Numbered from the stretch's first letter, positions 24,010-33,710 are shown. The stretch is 64,000 nt of DNA from Camelimonas lactis (GCF_004342915.1 NZ_SLWL01000008.1:1-64000), one strand, 5' to 3'. Numbers and translations are program-made. Notes: generated from the sequence alone by a model not told the origin.

Positions 24010-24795
24010 TCAGGCCAGGCCTGGCCAATAGAAGGCGTCGCTGGTTGGGCGCGCGCCGAAGATGGCCTGGCCAACCCGCACGACGCTGGCGCCTTCCTCA
24101 ATGGCGATTTCGTAGTCGCCGGACATACCCATGGACAACCCGGTGAGCCCGGGATGAACCCGGGCGGCGCGATCCCGCAGGGCCCGCAGCAGGCGGAAAC
24201 ATTCGCGCACCCGCTCCACGTCGGCGCTGAAGATCGCCAGGGTCATGAGGCCGCGCGGCTTCAGCCGGGGATAGTCCGGCAGGCGTTCGACAAACGGCAG
24301 GAGCGCTTCGGGATGCAGACCATATTTGCTGTCCTCGCCGGAAGTATTGACCTGGACGAACACGTCAAGATCGCGCCCCTGGGCCTCAAGGCGGCGGTTC
24401 AGTTCTTCGGCCAGCCGCAAACTGTCCAGGGCGTGGAACGCCGACGCCAGCCGAACCAGATATTTCACCTTGTTGGTCTGGAGGTGGCCAATAATGTTCC
24501 AGCGGATAGGCAGATCAGCCAGCGCCGCCTGCTTGTCGCGCGCTTCCTGGAGTTTGTTTTCGCCGAAATCGGCGATGCCGGCGGAGAAGGCGAGGCGCAA
24601 GATGTGGGCGGGCACTGTCTTGGTGACGGGCAGCAGCCGCACGCTGGCCGGGTCGCGGCCGCAGCGGCGACAGGCGGCGGCGATCCGCGCCTGGACGGTT
24701 TGAAGGTTGGCCGCGAACGTTCCCGCCGGATCCGCGCCGAAACGGGCGATGTCGTCGGGTGAAAGCGTGGTGGCTGCGTGTGTTGTCATGTCCAT
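24010..24795 (-). CDS. YggS-family pyridoxal-phosphate homeostasis protein
   Basis: 261 residues, slightly longer than E. coli YggS because of an N-terminal extension. The PLP lysine is Lys59 in RLLPVTKTVP. GENKLQEARDK, WNIIGHLQTNK, VQVNTSGEDSKYG, and the phosphate-binding end LSMGMSGDYEIAIEEGASVVRVGQAIFG are all conserved. Role: PLP binding and vitamin B6/amino acid homeostasis. It is convergent with the AraC gene, whose stop is only 4 nt away, with no terminator between. A second ATG at 24789 has equally good spacing. Confidence 0.93.
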   Translation of the reverse strand: MDMTTHAATTLSPDDIARFGADPAGTFAANLQTVQARIAAACRRCGRDPASVRLLPVTKTVPAHILRLAFSAGIADFGENKLQEARDKQAALADLPIRWNIIGHLQTNKVKYLVRLASAFHALDSLRLAEELNRRLEAQGRDLDVFVQVNTSGEDSKYGLHPEALLPFVERLPDYPRLKPRGLMTLAIFSADVERVRECFRLLRALRDRAARVHPGLTGLSMGMSGDYEIAIEEGASVVRVGQAIFGARPTSDAFYWPGLA

Positions 24796-25088
24796 CCTGC
24801 TCCTGCCGGGCCGCCAGGCCGCTGCGGGCTCCCCGCGCGGGCGCCGGCGGCTTTATCGGGGGACACCTGTCCGGTTCCGCCAGCCTTCTGGCGCACCATG
24901 CGGTCCGCCTGGGGGTTCTCCCCGGGGCGCGCCTGGCCCGCAAGCGCTGGCGCCGTGCGCCCTGGTAAACGCGTCATGGTTTCTGGGGGGCGGTTGCATC
25001 GTCCGCCCGCATCAGCCATGGAAAGAACCGGCATGGAGCAGTCGCCGTCGAATGTCGAGCGGATGCGCATGGGCGTGGGAGGAAGAAG

Positions 25089-26015
25089 ATGGGCGGCGTC
25101 ATGACGGCTCGGAAACAGAACGACATCGCGCGGGCGGATTTTGGACCGGTCACGGTGTATTTCGGCGACAGGAACGGCAAGTATCCCGATGGCAACCAGG
25201 TGATTGTCCGGGGCTCGGATTCCGTCGCCGTGTTCGACACGCCGATCAGCGCCAACGCCATCGGTCCTGACTTCACCAACGCGGATCTGTGCATTCTCGG
25301 CCATGTGCACGAGGATCACATGGCCGGCCTGCATCTGCTGCGGGGCAAGCCGGTTTATGCCCATGAGGCGGACGTCGCGGCCGCGCGCTCCTGGGAAACG
25401 CTGGCGGATGTGTTCGGTTATGAGGGGGCGGAGCGGGCCCGTTCCCGCGCCCGCTTCGAGAAGGACTTCCACTACATCGAGGCGCCGGACGCCATCGCCT
25501 ACAAGGATGGCGCCACATGGGATCTGGGCGGCGTCACCGTGCGCGCCGCGCACATGCCGGGTCACACGCCGGGCCATTGCGCGCTGCTGGTGGAGCCTTA
25601 TGGCCTTGCCTTTATCGGCGACATCGATCTGAGCACCTTCGGCCCCTATTACGGCGACACCAATTCCAGCCTGCATGATTTCCGCGAAACCTTGCGCAAG
25701 GTGCGGGACCTGCCGGCGAAAGTGTGGGTCACCTTCCACCACAAGGGCGTTTACACCGATCGCCAGCGCTTTCTGGATGATCTCTGCGCCTATGAGGCGC
25801 GGTTTGACGCGCGTGACGCGCGCCTTCTGGAGATGTTGGGCGCCGGGCCGCAAACCGTCGGGCAACTGGCGCAGGGGCGCATCCTTTACCCGGCGCATGT
25901 CAACGAGCCGTGGGTCGATGGCGTCGAGGCGCGCTCCATCGCCATGCATCTGGATGACCTGATGGGCCAGGGGCGCGTCGCCCGCGACGGCGACGGGCGC
26001 TATCGCCTGGTCTGA
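25089..26015 (+). CDS. metallo-beta-lactamase-fold hydrolase
   Basis: 308 residues. The metal-binding motif HVHEDH gives His72, His74, Asp76, His77. A further His lies in HMPGHTPGH, the bridging Asp in FIGDIDLSTFGP, and the late His in TFHHKGVYT. The C-terminal winged-helix-like tail (about 235-300) resembles that of MBL enzymes acting on thioesters or lactones. GGAGGAAGAAG precedes the ATG. No operon partner is evident, so the substrate is open. Confidence 0.88.
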   Translation: MGGVMTARKQNDIARADFGPVTVYFGDRNGKYPDGNQVIVRGSDSVAVFDTPISANAIGPDFTNADLCILGHVHEDHMAGLHLLRGKPVYAHEADVAAARSWETLADVFGYEGAERARSRARFEKDFHYIEAPDAIAYKDGATWDLGGVTVRAAHMPGHTPGHCALLVEPYGLAFIGDIDLSTFGPYYGDTNSSLHDFRETLRKVRDLPAKVWVTFHHKGVYTDRQRFLDDLCAYEARFDARDARLLEMLGAGPQTVGQLAQGRILYPAHVNEPWVDGVEARSIAMHLDDLMGQGRVARDGDGRYRLV

Positions 26016-26027
26016 GGAGAGCGACGG

Positions 26028-26315
26028 TCAGCCGGCGCGCAGGTCGTCGTATTCCGGGTGGCGGCTGGCGACGGCGCGCACGTAGCCGCAGCGGGGAACC
26101 ATGCGGCGGCCGCTGGCGCGGAGCATGTCGAAAACGCCGAGCACCAGCTGGCTGGCGACGCCTGTACCACGCAGCGCCGGCGGCACTTCGGCATGATCGA
26201 GGCTGACGACATCTCCCGCCTGGCGATAGCTGACGAAGGCAAGGCCCGCGTCGGTCAGCATTTCAAATCTGCCGGTCGCCGTGTTGTCGCGAATGTCGGG
26301 GTGCAACTGGCTCAT
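26028..26315 (-). CDS. small GNAT-fold N-acetyltransferase (YjdJ type)
   Basis: 95 residues, the size of the minimal GNAT_2 family. It has the core FVSYRQAGDVVSLDHAEVPPALRGTGVASQLVLGV, where RGTGVA is the acetyl-CoA pyrophosphate loop, then CGYVRAVASRHPEY. The ATG at 26315 has AAAGGAC upstream. Convergent with the MBL hydrolase gene, 12 nt apart. The acceptor is unknown. Confidence 0.85.
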   Translation of the reverse strand: MSQLHPDIRDNTATGRFEMLTDAGLAFVSYRQAGDVVSLDHAEVPPALRGTGVASQLVLGVFDMLRASGRRMVPRCGYVRAVASRHPEYDDLRAG

Positions 26316-26546
26316 GGCCGGGTCCTTTCTGAAACGATCCGGGTGGTTCACGGGGGCCTGCGTCATCGTCCCGCGTGATTGTGTTCCGGCCGCGCACGGT
26401 CGCACGGCCCTGGCCTGCCGCGCCCGTGACCGCCTGTAACAGGTTGCGACGCGGACGCGGCCGCGATCCGCACGCCGGCATGGCGCATGTTCCCGCCGCA
26501 GATGCATGCGCCTGGGTTTAATCAGAACCCGGCGTTGGCCGGGGCG

Positions 26547-27477
26547 TCAGTCCGGCAGCGGAATGTATTCGGCGCGGTCGGTTGGCGGCAGGTCGAACTG
26601 TCCCTGGCCCCATTTGCCGGCGCGCCATTCGGCCTTGGCGTGTTCGATCCGCTCCTTGCTGGAGGCGACGAAGTTCCACCAGACATAGCGTGGACCGCGC
26701 AGGGTCGCCCCGCCCAGCGCCATCAGGCGGGCGCCTTGCGGGCCCGCCGCCACGGTGATGAGATCGCCGGGGCGAAACACCATCATCCGGCCGGCTTCGA
26801 AATCCTGCCCGGCAATGGTCACCGAACCCTCCATGATGTAGAGGCCCCGGTCCTCGTGCTCATCCGGCAGGGGAAACAGCGCATGGGGCGCCAGCGCCAC
26901 GTCGAGATAAAATGTCTCGGAATACAGTGTCGCCGGCGCCGCGGCCCCGTAGGCCGAGCCCAGCACAAGGCGCGCCTTCACCCCGCCATCCTCAAACACC
27001 GGCAGCTTGTCCTTGCCAAAATGCTCGAACGCCGGCGCCACGTCCTCGGCTTCATCCGGCAACGCCACCCAGGTCTGCACGCCGAACAGCGCGTGCGGGT
27101 TGGCGCGGGTTTCCGCATCGGTGCGCTCGGAATGGGTGACGCCCTTGCCGGCCACCATCCAGTTGACCTCGCCGGGCTTGATCGGCTGTTCGCTGCCCAG
27201 GCTGTCGCGGTGGTGGAACTGGCCGCGATACAGGTAGGTGACCGTGCCAAGACCGATATGCGGATGCGGGCGAATGTCGATGCCGCCGCCGGTGAGAAAC
27301 TCCGCCGGACCCATCTGGTCGAAGAAAATGAATGGCCCGACCATCTGGCGGCGCGGGCAGGGCGCGCCGCACTTCAAAGCCCCCCAGATCGCGCGCGCGG
27401 GGGATGATCAGCGTTTCGATGCTGTCGACGCCAATGGCGTCGGGGCAGCCTGGCGTCAGCGCGGGGTTCCAGCTCAT
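26547..27477 (-). pseudogene. pirin-family protein, split by a frameshift
   Basis: The N-terminus starts at ATG 27477 behind a strong GGGAGGTGAGG and reads MSWNPALTPG...IPRARDLGGFEVRRALPA. At about 27345-27355 the pirin sequence jumps to the next frame and continues RQMVGPFIFFDQMGPAEFL to the stop at 26547. The metal ligands RPHPHIG and HSERTD are intact in the long downstream frame, which covers both cupin domains. Either one base has been lost (or two gained) in vivo, or the base call is wrong. An internal start at 27344 or 27377 could still give a protein lacking about 35-45 N-terminal residues. Pirins are iron-binding cupins, some with quercetinase activity. Confidence 0.8.
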
Positions 27478-27663
27478 CCTCACCTCCCTGGTTGATCCCG
27501 CCTGGGCCGGTTCCGGCAAGAAGCCGGAATCCTGGTCCCAACAGGTCAACGCCCCTGGCGCGGCGCCGTTCCTTCCGGTTTGACAGGCCGCCGGTTGACA
27601 GGGCGCGTCGGAAAGCGCGAGTCATGGCGTCTTTCCAAAACGCCCCCAAGCGAGGAGTCGACC

Positions 27664-28143
27664 ATGAGTCTGGAGAGCGTCAAGGCATTTCTGGCCGAGC
27701 GGGCTCCCGATCTCGCCGTCATCGAAACCGGGCAACGCACCGCCACCGTGGCGGAGGCCGCCGCCGTGCTCGGTCTGCCGCCAGCGCGCATCGCCAAGAC
27801 GCTGTCCCTGCGCAAGGGCGACGAGGTGTTTCTGGTCGTCGTGCGCGGCGATGCGCGTCTCGACAACCGCAAGGCCCGCGCGGCGTTCGGCGGCAAGGTG
27901 CGCATGCTGGATCTGGCGGAGGTTGAAGGCCTGACCGGCCACCCGGTCGGCGGCGTCTGCCCCTTTGGGCTGGCGCAGCCCCTCAAGGTATATTGCGACG
28001 CCTCCCTGCGGGATTTCGACGAGGTTGCCCCGGCCGCCGGCTCCATTGACAGCGCCGTGCGCCTCAGCCCGATGCGCCTTGCGGAACTGACCGGCGCAGT
28101 TTGGGTGGATGTGTGCCAGGAAATTCAGGAAGCCGCCGCCTGA
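27664..28143 (+). CDS. YbaK/ProX-type aminoacyl-tRNA deacylase
   Basis: 159 residues, single YbaK domain. Visible are LPPARIAKTLSLRKGDEVFLVVVRGDARLDNRK, the VGGVCPFGL loop and the C-terminal RLSPMRLAELTGA. It hydrolyses mischarged tRNA, typically Cys- or Ala-tRNA(Pro). AGGAG lies before the ATG at 27664. The next gene follows after 100 bp on the same strand. Confidence 0.92.
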   Translation: MSLESVKAFLAERAPDLAVIETGQRTATVAEAAAVLGLPPARIAKTLSLRKGDEVFLVVVRGDARLDNRKARAAFGGKVRMLDLAEVEGLTGHPVGGVCPFGLAQPLKVYCDASLRDFDEVAPAAGSIDSAVRLSPMRLAELTGAVWVDVCQEIQEAAA

Positions 28144-28243
28144 TCCTGGCGCGCGTGACACGCCGCGCCGCCTTTGCTACCGAAATAACAAATATAAAAA
28201 CGGCGCCCGGCGTCGCGGAGGCGGCGGCCGGCAAGGAGGAAAC

Positions 28244-29806
28244 ATGAACGCGCATAGCGGAACCGCGCCCGCCTACGGCGGAGTTTTGGCGCTGGCGGCG
28301 TCGGGCCTGACGGTGGGCGGCCTGTTCGCCGCGGAGGCGTCGCGGGGGCCGGAGCGGCCGGCCCTGCAACATGAGGGACGGCTGCTGAGCTACGGCACCC
28401 TCAATGCGCGGGTGAACCGGCTGGCCGCGACGCTCGCGGCCCATGGCTGCGTGCGCGGCGACCGCGTCGCCATCTTCGCTGAAAATCGCCCGGAATATGT
28501 GGAGCTGCAACTGGCGGCGGCCAAGCTGGGGCTCATTGTCGCCTGCCAGAACTGGCGCCTGGCCCAGGAAGAGCTGGAGCATTGCCTGTCGCTGGTCGCG
28601 CCGCGCCTCACTTTCGTCTCGGAGCGGCACGCTCCCATGTTGCAGGGGCTCAATTGCGATCCCGGCAAGGTTCTGGTGTTCGGCGAGGCCTATGAGCGGC
28701 TGCTGGACGCCCATCCGGATCATGAGCCGCCCGCCGATGTGGCTGCGCCGGAAGACGGCCTGGTGATCCTCTACACCAGCGGCACCACGGGCCTGCCAAA
28801 AGGCGCCGTGATCAGCCAGCGGGCGATGATCGCCCGTTCGCTCATTGGCCAGATCGACAGCACCTTCATTCCTGGCGCCACGTTCATCGCCTGGGCGCCC
28901 ATGTTTCATATGGTGTCCACCGATAACATGCTGGCCACCCTGATGACCGGCGGCAAGGTGGTGGTGATCGATGGCTTCCAGCCGGACGCCATCGTCGCCG
29001 CGGCGGCCGGCGAGAACATTGGCTGGCTCCAGGTGATGCCGGGGACGGTGGAGCAAATGCTCTCCGAACTGAAAACCACGGGGCTGCGCCCGGCCCGGCT
29101 CGGCAGCGTCGGCTGCATGGCCGATCTCGTGCCGCGCCAGCAGATCGCCGAACTCACCGACCTGCTGCAGGCGCCTTACATCAACAGCTTCGGCTCCACC
29201 GAAACCGGCAGCCCGCCAGCGAGCCGCAATCTGTTGCCGCCTGGCCATGCGCCCGCCCGCCTGCCCAAACTGCAGAATTCGCTTTGCCGCATCCGTCTGG
29301 TCGACCCGGACGACCGGGACGTCGCCGATGGCGAGCCTGGCGAACTGGCGTTTCGCGGCCCGACCCTGTTCAGCGGCTACTGGCGCGTGCCGGAGGAGAA
29401 GGATTTCCATGGCGGCTGGTTCCACATGGGCGATGTCTTCGTTCGCAACCCGGATGGCGGGCTCGAATTCGTCGACCGCCGCAAGTATCTGATCAAATCC
29501 GGCGGCGAGAACATCTATCCGGCGGAGATCGAGCGGGTGTTGCTGGCCTCGCCGCGCATCGCCGAGGCGGTGGTGGTGCGCCAGGCGGATGCGCGCTGGG
29601 GCGAGGTTCCCGTGGCCTTCGTCGTCGCCAACGACCAGACCCTCACCGGCGAGGAGGTGATCGCCATGTGCCGGGGTAAAATCGCCGGCTACAAGCTGCC
29701 GAAGCGGGTGCGGTTCGTCTCCGACGCCGAGCTGCCGCGCAGCACCACGGGCAAGATCAAGCGCCACGAGCTGGAGGACGTGCTGCGCGCCGAAGCCGCC
29801 GGGTGA
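28244..29806 (+). CDS. AMP-forming acyl-CoA ligase (1)
   Basis: 520 residues. The P-loop YTSGTTGLPKG is at 177-187. Also present are NSFGSTETGS (A5 region), GGWFHMGDVF (A7), KSGGENIYPAEIE (hinge, A8) and the catalytic lysine of TGKIKRHEL (A10). It activates a carboxylic acid to its CoA thioester via the adenylate. AAGGAGGAAAC precedes the ATG. It is the first of three such ligases in the next 13 kb and is probably the entry enzyme for one substrate of this catabolic region. Confidence 0.93.
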   Translation: MNAHSGTAPAYGGVLALAASGLTVGGLFAAEASRGPERPALQHEGRLLSYGTLNARVNRLAATLAAHGCVRGDRVAIFAENRPEYVELQLAAAKLGLIVACQNWRLAQEELEHCLSLVAPRLTFVSERHAPMLQGLNCDPGKVLVFGEAYERLLDAHPDHEPPADVAAPEDGLVILYTSGTTGLPKGAVISQRAMIARSLIGQIDSTFIPGATFIAWAPMFHMVSTDNMLATLMTGGKVVVIDGFQPDAIVAAAAGENIGWLQVMPGTVEQMLSELKTTGLRPARLGSVGCMADLVPRQQIAELTDLLQAPYINSFGSTETGSPPASRNLLPPGHAPARLPKLQNSLCRIRLVDPDDRDVADGEPGELAFRGPTLFSGYWRVPEEKDFHGGWFHMGDVFVRNPDGGLEFVDRRKYLIKSGGENIYPAEIERVLLASPRIAEAVVVRQADARWGEVPVAFVVANDQTLTGEEVIAMCRGKIAGYKLPKRVRFVSDAELPRSTTGKIKRHELEDVLRAEAAG

Positions 29807-30189
29807 GGCCAGCGGTTTAACGCGCAATGTTGATCGTCCCGCCTGGGCGGAGAAACGGGTCAAAAACGGGACGGTCAACGGAGGGGGCGTGCTGCCGCGC
29901 AATGGCGTGACCAATCAGGCCAGCGGCGGCCCGGGCATATTCCAGAAGGATGAAGCCCGCTTTGGCTTCAGGTCAAAGATATGGGGGACGTTCCGCGCGA
30001 CCTGGTTTCGCCGGGAGCCCGCCAACGACCCGGTTCGGCCAGCCGCGCCATCCGGACCGGCCAGGCGGGGCGTCCCCCCCGGGATTGGCGTTCGTCAATT
30101 TCATGTCGCCAGGGTAGCCTGGCCGGGCAGGCCGCAGTACGAAACATCCGGCACAACACATCAACAACCCAAACGGGAGCAGAACGCCC
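29807..30189. other. intergenic region, no gene seen
   Basis: 383 bp between an acyl-CoA ligase and a crotonase on the same strand. No credible small gene, repeat or terminator was found. The downstream ATG has GGGAGCAG as ribosome site. Confidence 0.5.
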
Positions 30190-30972
30190 ATGACGGCACA
30201 AGACATTGCGGTGAGCCGCAACGGCAACGTCGCGACCATCGAAATTCGCCGCCCGCCGCTCAATTTCTTCGACCTGAAGCTGATCCGCGCCATCGCCAGC
30301 GCGCTCGAGGGCTTCGACGCGGAGCCGGAAATTCGCGCCGTGGTGCTGTGCGCCGAAGGTAAGGCGTTCTGCGCCGGAGCCGATTTCTCTTCGCCGGATA
30401 ACGGGACGCCCGCCGAGACTGATCTGCTCGACACCACCGATCACCTTTATCTGGAGGCGGTGCGGATTTTCCGTTGCAAGAAGCCAATTGTCGCCGCGGT
30501 GCAGGGCGCGGCCATCGGCGGCGGCCTTGGCCTCGCCCTTGCCGCCGATTTTCGCGTCGCCTGCCCCGAGGCGCGGTTCGCGGCCAATTTCACCCGTCTT
30601 GGCTTCCACCCCGGGTTCGGACTGACCGTGACGCTGCCTGAGGTCATCGGCAAGAACAACGCCGAGCTGATGTTCTACACCAGCCGCCGCGTCACCGGCG
30701 AGGAGGCTCACCGCATGGGTCTCGCCAACGTGTTGACCACGAAGGAGAAGCTGCGCGACGCCGCCCATGCGCTGGCGGCCGAGATCGCCGAATGTTCGCC
30801 GCTGGGCCTGCTGTCGACCCGGGCGACCCTGCGCGGCGACCTGGCCGACCGGGTTCACGCCGCCACCCGGCACGAGCTCGCCGAGCAGCAGCGTCTGCGC
30901 CAGACAGCCGACTTTGCGGAAGGCGTCCGTTCGACCGCCGAACGGCGTCCGGCCAATTTCATCGGCAGGTAA
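30190..30972 (+). CDS. crotonase-fold enzyme (1), not a classical hydratase
   Basis: 260 residues with the oxyanion segments GKAFCAGADFSSP and GAAIGGGLGLALAADF. Aligned with rat enoyl-CoA hydratase, catalytic Glu144 is replaced by Gly (GGGLGLAL) and Glu164 by Thr (ANFTRLGFHPGFG). Hydration of an enoyl-CoA is therefore unlikely by the usual mechanism. Isomerase, hydrolase or C-C bond cleavage are alternatives. It stands alone, convergent with a binding-protein gene. Confidence 0.88.
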   Translation: MTAQDIAVSRNGNVATIEIRRPPLNFFDLKLIRAIASALEGFDAEPEIRAVVLCAEGKAFCAGADFSSPDNGTPAETDLLDTTDHLYLEAVRIFRCKKPIVAAVQGAAIGGGLGLALAADFRVACPEARFAANFTRLGFHPGFGLTVTLPEVIGKNNAELMFYTSRRVTGEEAHRMGLANVLTTKEKLRDAAHALAAEIAECSPLGLLSTRATLRGDLADRVHAATRHELAEQQRLRQTADFAEGVRSTAERRPANFIGR

Positions 30973-31154
30973 ATTTTATCGGCAAGTCATTGTCGTAGCC
31001 GGCCGGAAACAGGCCTCGAGCCGACCGGCCCTGGCGCGACGGCGCCGGATTTCATGCCCAGGACGCGAAGGATGCGGACGCATCCGCGCCCCGGGCGGTT
31101 CAGGCGCCGGGGCCTGGCTGATGCGCGACAGGTCTGACCCGTCGCGCCCTGGCG

Positions 31155-32360
31155 TCAGTCCATGTTCACCCACTTCTTGCCGTCGAAGCGCTGCAACTGC
31201 AGCGACTGGTAGGCGGAGAAGTTGTCGGGGGTGGTGTGCAGCACGATCTTCTTTTGCTGCATCGGCAGGCGCTCATTGTTGATGCTGCCCACCAGTTTCA
31301 TGATGTTCTCGCGGGTCAGGTTGTCGCCGGCGCGCTCAAGAATGCGCTTCATCATGTTGCTGATGATGTAGGACGACAGGGCGTAGAAGTCGTTCGGATT
31401 TTCCTGGGCGTTCCATTTTTTCATGAACGCAACGTAATCCTTGACTTCGGGATCATTGGCGAGATCGGGATCGTCGGGCGCCTTGGCGTAATTGGCGGTG
31501 ATCACCCCCGTGGCGGCGTCCGCGCCGGCGGGGATCAGCACGTGGCTGACGGATGCGGAGGCGTTGGCGACAAACTGCAGGGGCTTCCAGCCAATCTCAT
31601 GCGCCTTGCGCATCGCCTGGGCAGCGAACTTCGGGGTCGTCGCGCTGATGAACACGTCGGCGCCGGAGTTTTTCAGGTTGAGCATCTGGGAATCGACCAC
31701 GGCGTCGGAGGTTTCATAAGCCTGGGCGCTGACAAGCGCCTTCGGCTTGCCGTGCGCCTCAAGCGCCGCGCGGACGCCGTGCAGATGGTCCTTGCCATAG
31801 TCATCGTTGGCGTACAGCACGCCGATTTTCGCATCCGGTTTATGCTTCAGGATGTAATCGACGTAGGTTTTCTGTTCGATGGCGTAGGACGGCCAGAACG
31901 GCATGGTCCAGGGATAGGTCTTCGGATCGTTGAACTTGCCGGCGCCCGTGGCGATCAGCACCTGCGGCACCTGTTTGGTGTTCAGATACTTCTGCGTCGC
32001 CGTATTGGTGGGCGTGCCGGAGACGCCATAGATCAGCAGCACGTTGTCGCTTTCCACCAGCTTGCGCGTCTGCTCCAGCGCCTTCGGCGGGCTGTAGGCG
32101 TCGTCCAGGCTGATGTAAGTGATCTTGCGGCCGTTGACGCCGCCGTTGGCGTTCACCATGTCCCAGAACGCCTTGGAAGTGCGGCCGCCAACACCAAAGG
32201 CGGAAACCGGGCCGCTATAGGCGGTGGTGTGACCAAGACGGATTTCCTTGTCGGAAGCGCCCTGGCTGTAAGCCGGCTTCTCCGCCGCCATGGCGGAAAA
32301 CGCGGTGAATGTGGCCCCCGCGACGGCGATGCCTGTTACACCCTTCAATAACCGTTTCAT
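31155..32360 (-). CDS. ABC transporter substrate-binding protein, Leu/Ile/Val family (1)
   Basis: 401 residues. The signal peptide is MKRLLKGVTGIAVAGATFTAFSAMA with cleavage after AMA. The mature part has the periplasmic type I fold: IRLGHTTAYSGPVSAFG, VNANGGVNGRKITYISLDDAYSPPKALEQTRKLVE, VLYANDDYGKDHLHGVRAAL. No permease or ATPase gene is adjacent. It is similar in sequence to the binding protein at 47604, suggesting paralogues for related acids. ATG 32360 has GGGAGGGG upstream. Confidence 0.92.
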   Translation of the reverse strand: MKRLLKGVTGIAVAGATFTAFSAMAAEKPAYSQGASDKEIRLGHTTAYSGPVSAFGVGGRTSKAFWDMVNANGGVNGRKITYISLDDAYSPPKALEQTRKLVESDNVLLIYGVSGTPTNTATQKYLNTKQVPQVLIATGAGKFNDPKTYPWTMPFWPSYAIEQKTYVDYILKHKPDAKIGVLYANDDYGKDHLHGVRAALEAHGKPKALVSAQAYETSDAVVDSQMLNLKNSGADVFISATTPKFAAQAMRKAHEIGWKPLQFVANASASVSHVLIPAGADAATGVITANYAKAPDDPDLANDPEVKDYVAFMKKWNAQENPNDFYALSSYIISNMMKRILERAGDNLTRENIMKLVGSINNERLPMQQKKIVLHTTPDNFSAYQSLQLQRFDGKKWVNMD

Positions 32361-32473
32361 TGATGCCCCTCCCATGATTCCGGTGACCGGAATGGCTTTC
32401 GGCCCAGGCCGGGATGCCCGGGCCGTTGTTGAGGGTGAAACGCGGCTGGAGAAGCGCTGTCAGGGCCAGCCTG

Positions 32474-32490
32474 AAAGCAGCTTCTGCTTT
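32474..32490. other. short perfect hairpin, AAAGCAG type
   Basis: AAAGCAG, loop CTT, CTGCTTT in the spacer between two minus-strand genes. The symmetric A and T ends make it a possible terminator for the crotonase-side transcript or part of the binding-protein leader. A near-identical stem occurs at 54471-54489. Confidence 0.5.
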
Positions 32491-32586
32491 ATATTATTGT
32501 TCCAGTGTTCCACCATCATCTCACGTGTACGGCTTCATTGGACGAAATGCAGATCACACAGGTAAAATCTAGACTGTTTCGCGATG

Positions 32587-33363
32587 TTACCGCCCCCTGA
32601 AGACCGGCGCACGCTTTTCCACGAAAGCGCGCGCGCCTTCTTTCAGGTCTTCGGAAACGAAAGCCAGGGTCTGCATGTCGGCTTCGTGATCCAGGGTTGC
32701 CGGCAGCGGCGCGCTCCAGGCAGCTTCAAGCTGCGCCTTGATCAGGCCGAGGCCGATGGCGGGCCCGTCAGCGAAACGGCTGGCGATCCGCCAGGCTTCA
32801 TCGGCCAGCGCGTCATCGTCGACGCAGCGCCAGATCAGCCCCCATTCGGCGGCGGTTTCGGCCGGCAGCGGCTCCGCCGTCAGGGCCAGCGCCCGGGCGC
32901 GGGCCACGCCGATGGAACGTTGCAGGAACAGCGAGGTTCCCGCATCCAGGGCGGCGCCCAGACGGGCGAAACTGAGGATGAAGCGGGCCGATCTGGCCGC
33001 CAGCACTACATCGCCAGCCAGCGCCAGGCCGACGCCGGCCCCGGCGGCGGGGCCGTTGACCGCCACGACAACCGGCAGCCGGCCGCCGCGCAGGCGCTCG
33101 AGAATGGGGTGCAGATGCTGGCGCATGCGGGCGCCAATCGTCGCGCCGCTGTCAAACACATCGCCGCCAAACTGGGCGCCGGCACAAAAGCCCTTGCCGG
33201 CGCCTGTCAGCAGGAGGGCGCGCACGCTGTCATCGGCGCAGGCCTCCGCCGTCGCCTCATCCAGATCGCGCATCACCTCAAAAGAGAGGGCGTTGTACTG
33301 GTCCGGGTTGTTGAGCGTGATGACGGCGACGCCGCCGCGACGCTCCAGCAATGCTGCGCTCAT
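32587..33363 (-). CDS. crotonase-fold enzyme (2), PaaG-like isomerase type
   Basis: 258 residues. Oxyanion motifs are GKGFCAGAQFGG and GPAAGAGVGLALAGD. Both hydratase glutamates are missing (Gly and Ala at those places), but an Asp is present in LGAALDAGTS where PaaG-type isomerases carry their catalytic Asp. It probably shifts a double bond or rearranges a ring-derived CoA thioester. ATG at 33363 follows GGGAGGACAACGC; longer in-frame starts exist but lack family sequence. Confidence 0.87.
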   Translation of the reverse strand: MSAALLERRGGVAVITLNNPDQYNALSFEVMRDLDEATAEACADDSVRALLLTGAGKGFCAGAQFGGDVFDSGATIGARMRQHLHPILERLRGGRLPVVVAVNGPAAGAGVGLALAGDVVLAARSARFILSFARLGAALDAGTSLFLQRSIGVARARALALTAEPLPAETAAEWGLIWRCVDDDALADEAWRIASRFADGPAIGLGLIKAQLEAAWSAPLPATLDHEADMQTLAFVSEDLKEGARAFVEKRAPVFRGR

Positions 33364-33614
33364 GCGTTGTCCTCCCGTTGAAACGCGCCAGCCTGTTGGC
33401 GACCGGTCGCAGGCCGTCCTGACCCTGGCCAGAACGCCATTTCCCGCCGCCGGCGGCGCCATTACGGCGCCCGCAACGGGGAGGCGGCCAGCCGGGCGCG
33501 AGCCGGCGGGCCGATGGATATCCACGCTCCGGCGGATCAGGGACGACGCGCATGGCGCGCCTGCCCCGGGGCGCGACCTCCGGGCGTGAAACTTCCGGCG
33601 CCGTGAAGATCGCG

Positions 33615-33664
33615 AGGCCTGGTGAATTCCGGGCCTGGCGAATTTCGGGCCTGGCGAATTCCGG
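33615..33664. repeat. three tandem 16-bp repeats
   Basis: GGCCTGGCGAATTCCG is repeated three times with one or two substitutions, ending at the GGCCGG at 33664. The restriction-like GAATTC core recurs. Function is unknown; slippage is the probable origin. Confidence 0.8.
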
Positions 33665-33675
33665 GCCGGATGGCC

Positions 33676-33704
33676 GGGACAGGACCCACAACGGGTCCCG
33701 TCCC
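33676..33704 (-). terminator. hairpin after the SDR operon
   Basis: GGGAC, one unpaired base, GGACCC, loop ACAAC, GGGTCC, one unpaired base, GTCCC, starting 6 nt after the SDR stop (33711, minus strand). The stem is strong but there is no T-tract, so it may act as an mRNA 3' end or attenuator rather than a classical terminator. Confidence 0.5.
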
Positions 33705-33710
33705 GGGCTG

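Larger units (their letters stand above)
33364..33710. other. intergenic region with tandem repeats and a hairpin
   Basis: 347 bp between two minus-strand genes. No gene is supported. It contains 16-bp tandem repeats and a strong hairpin, both listed separately. Confidence 0.6.
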
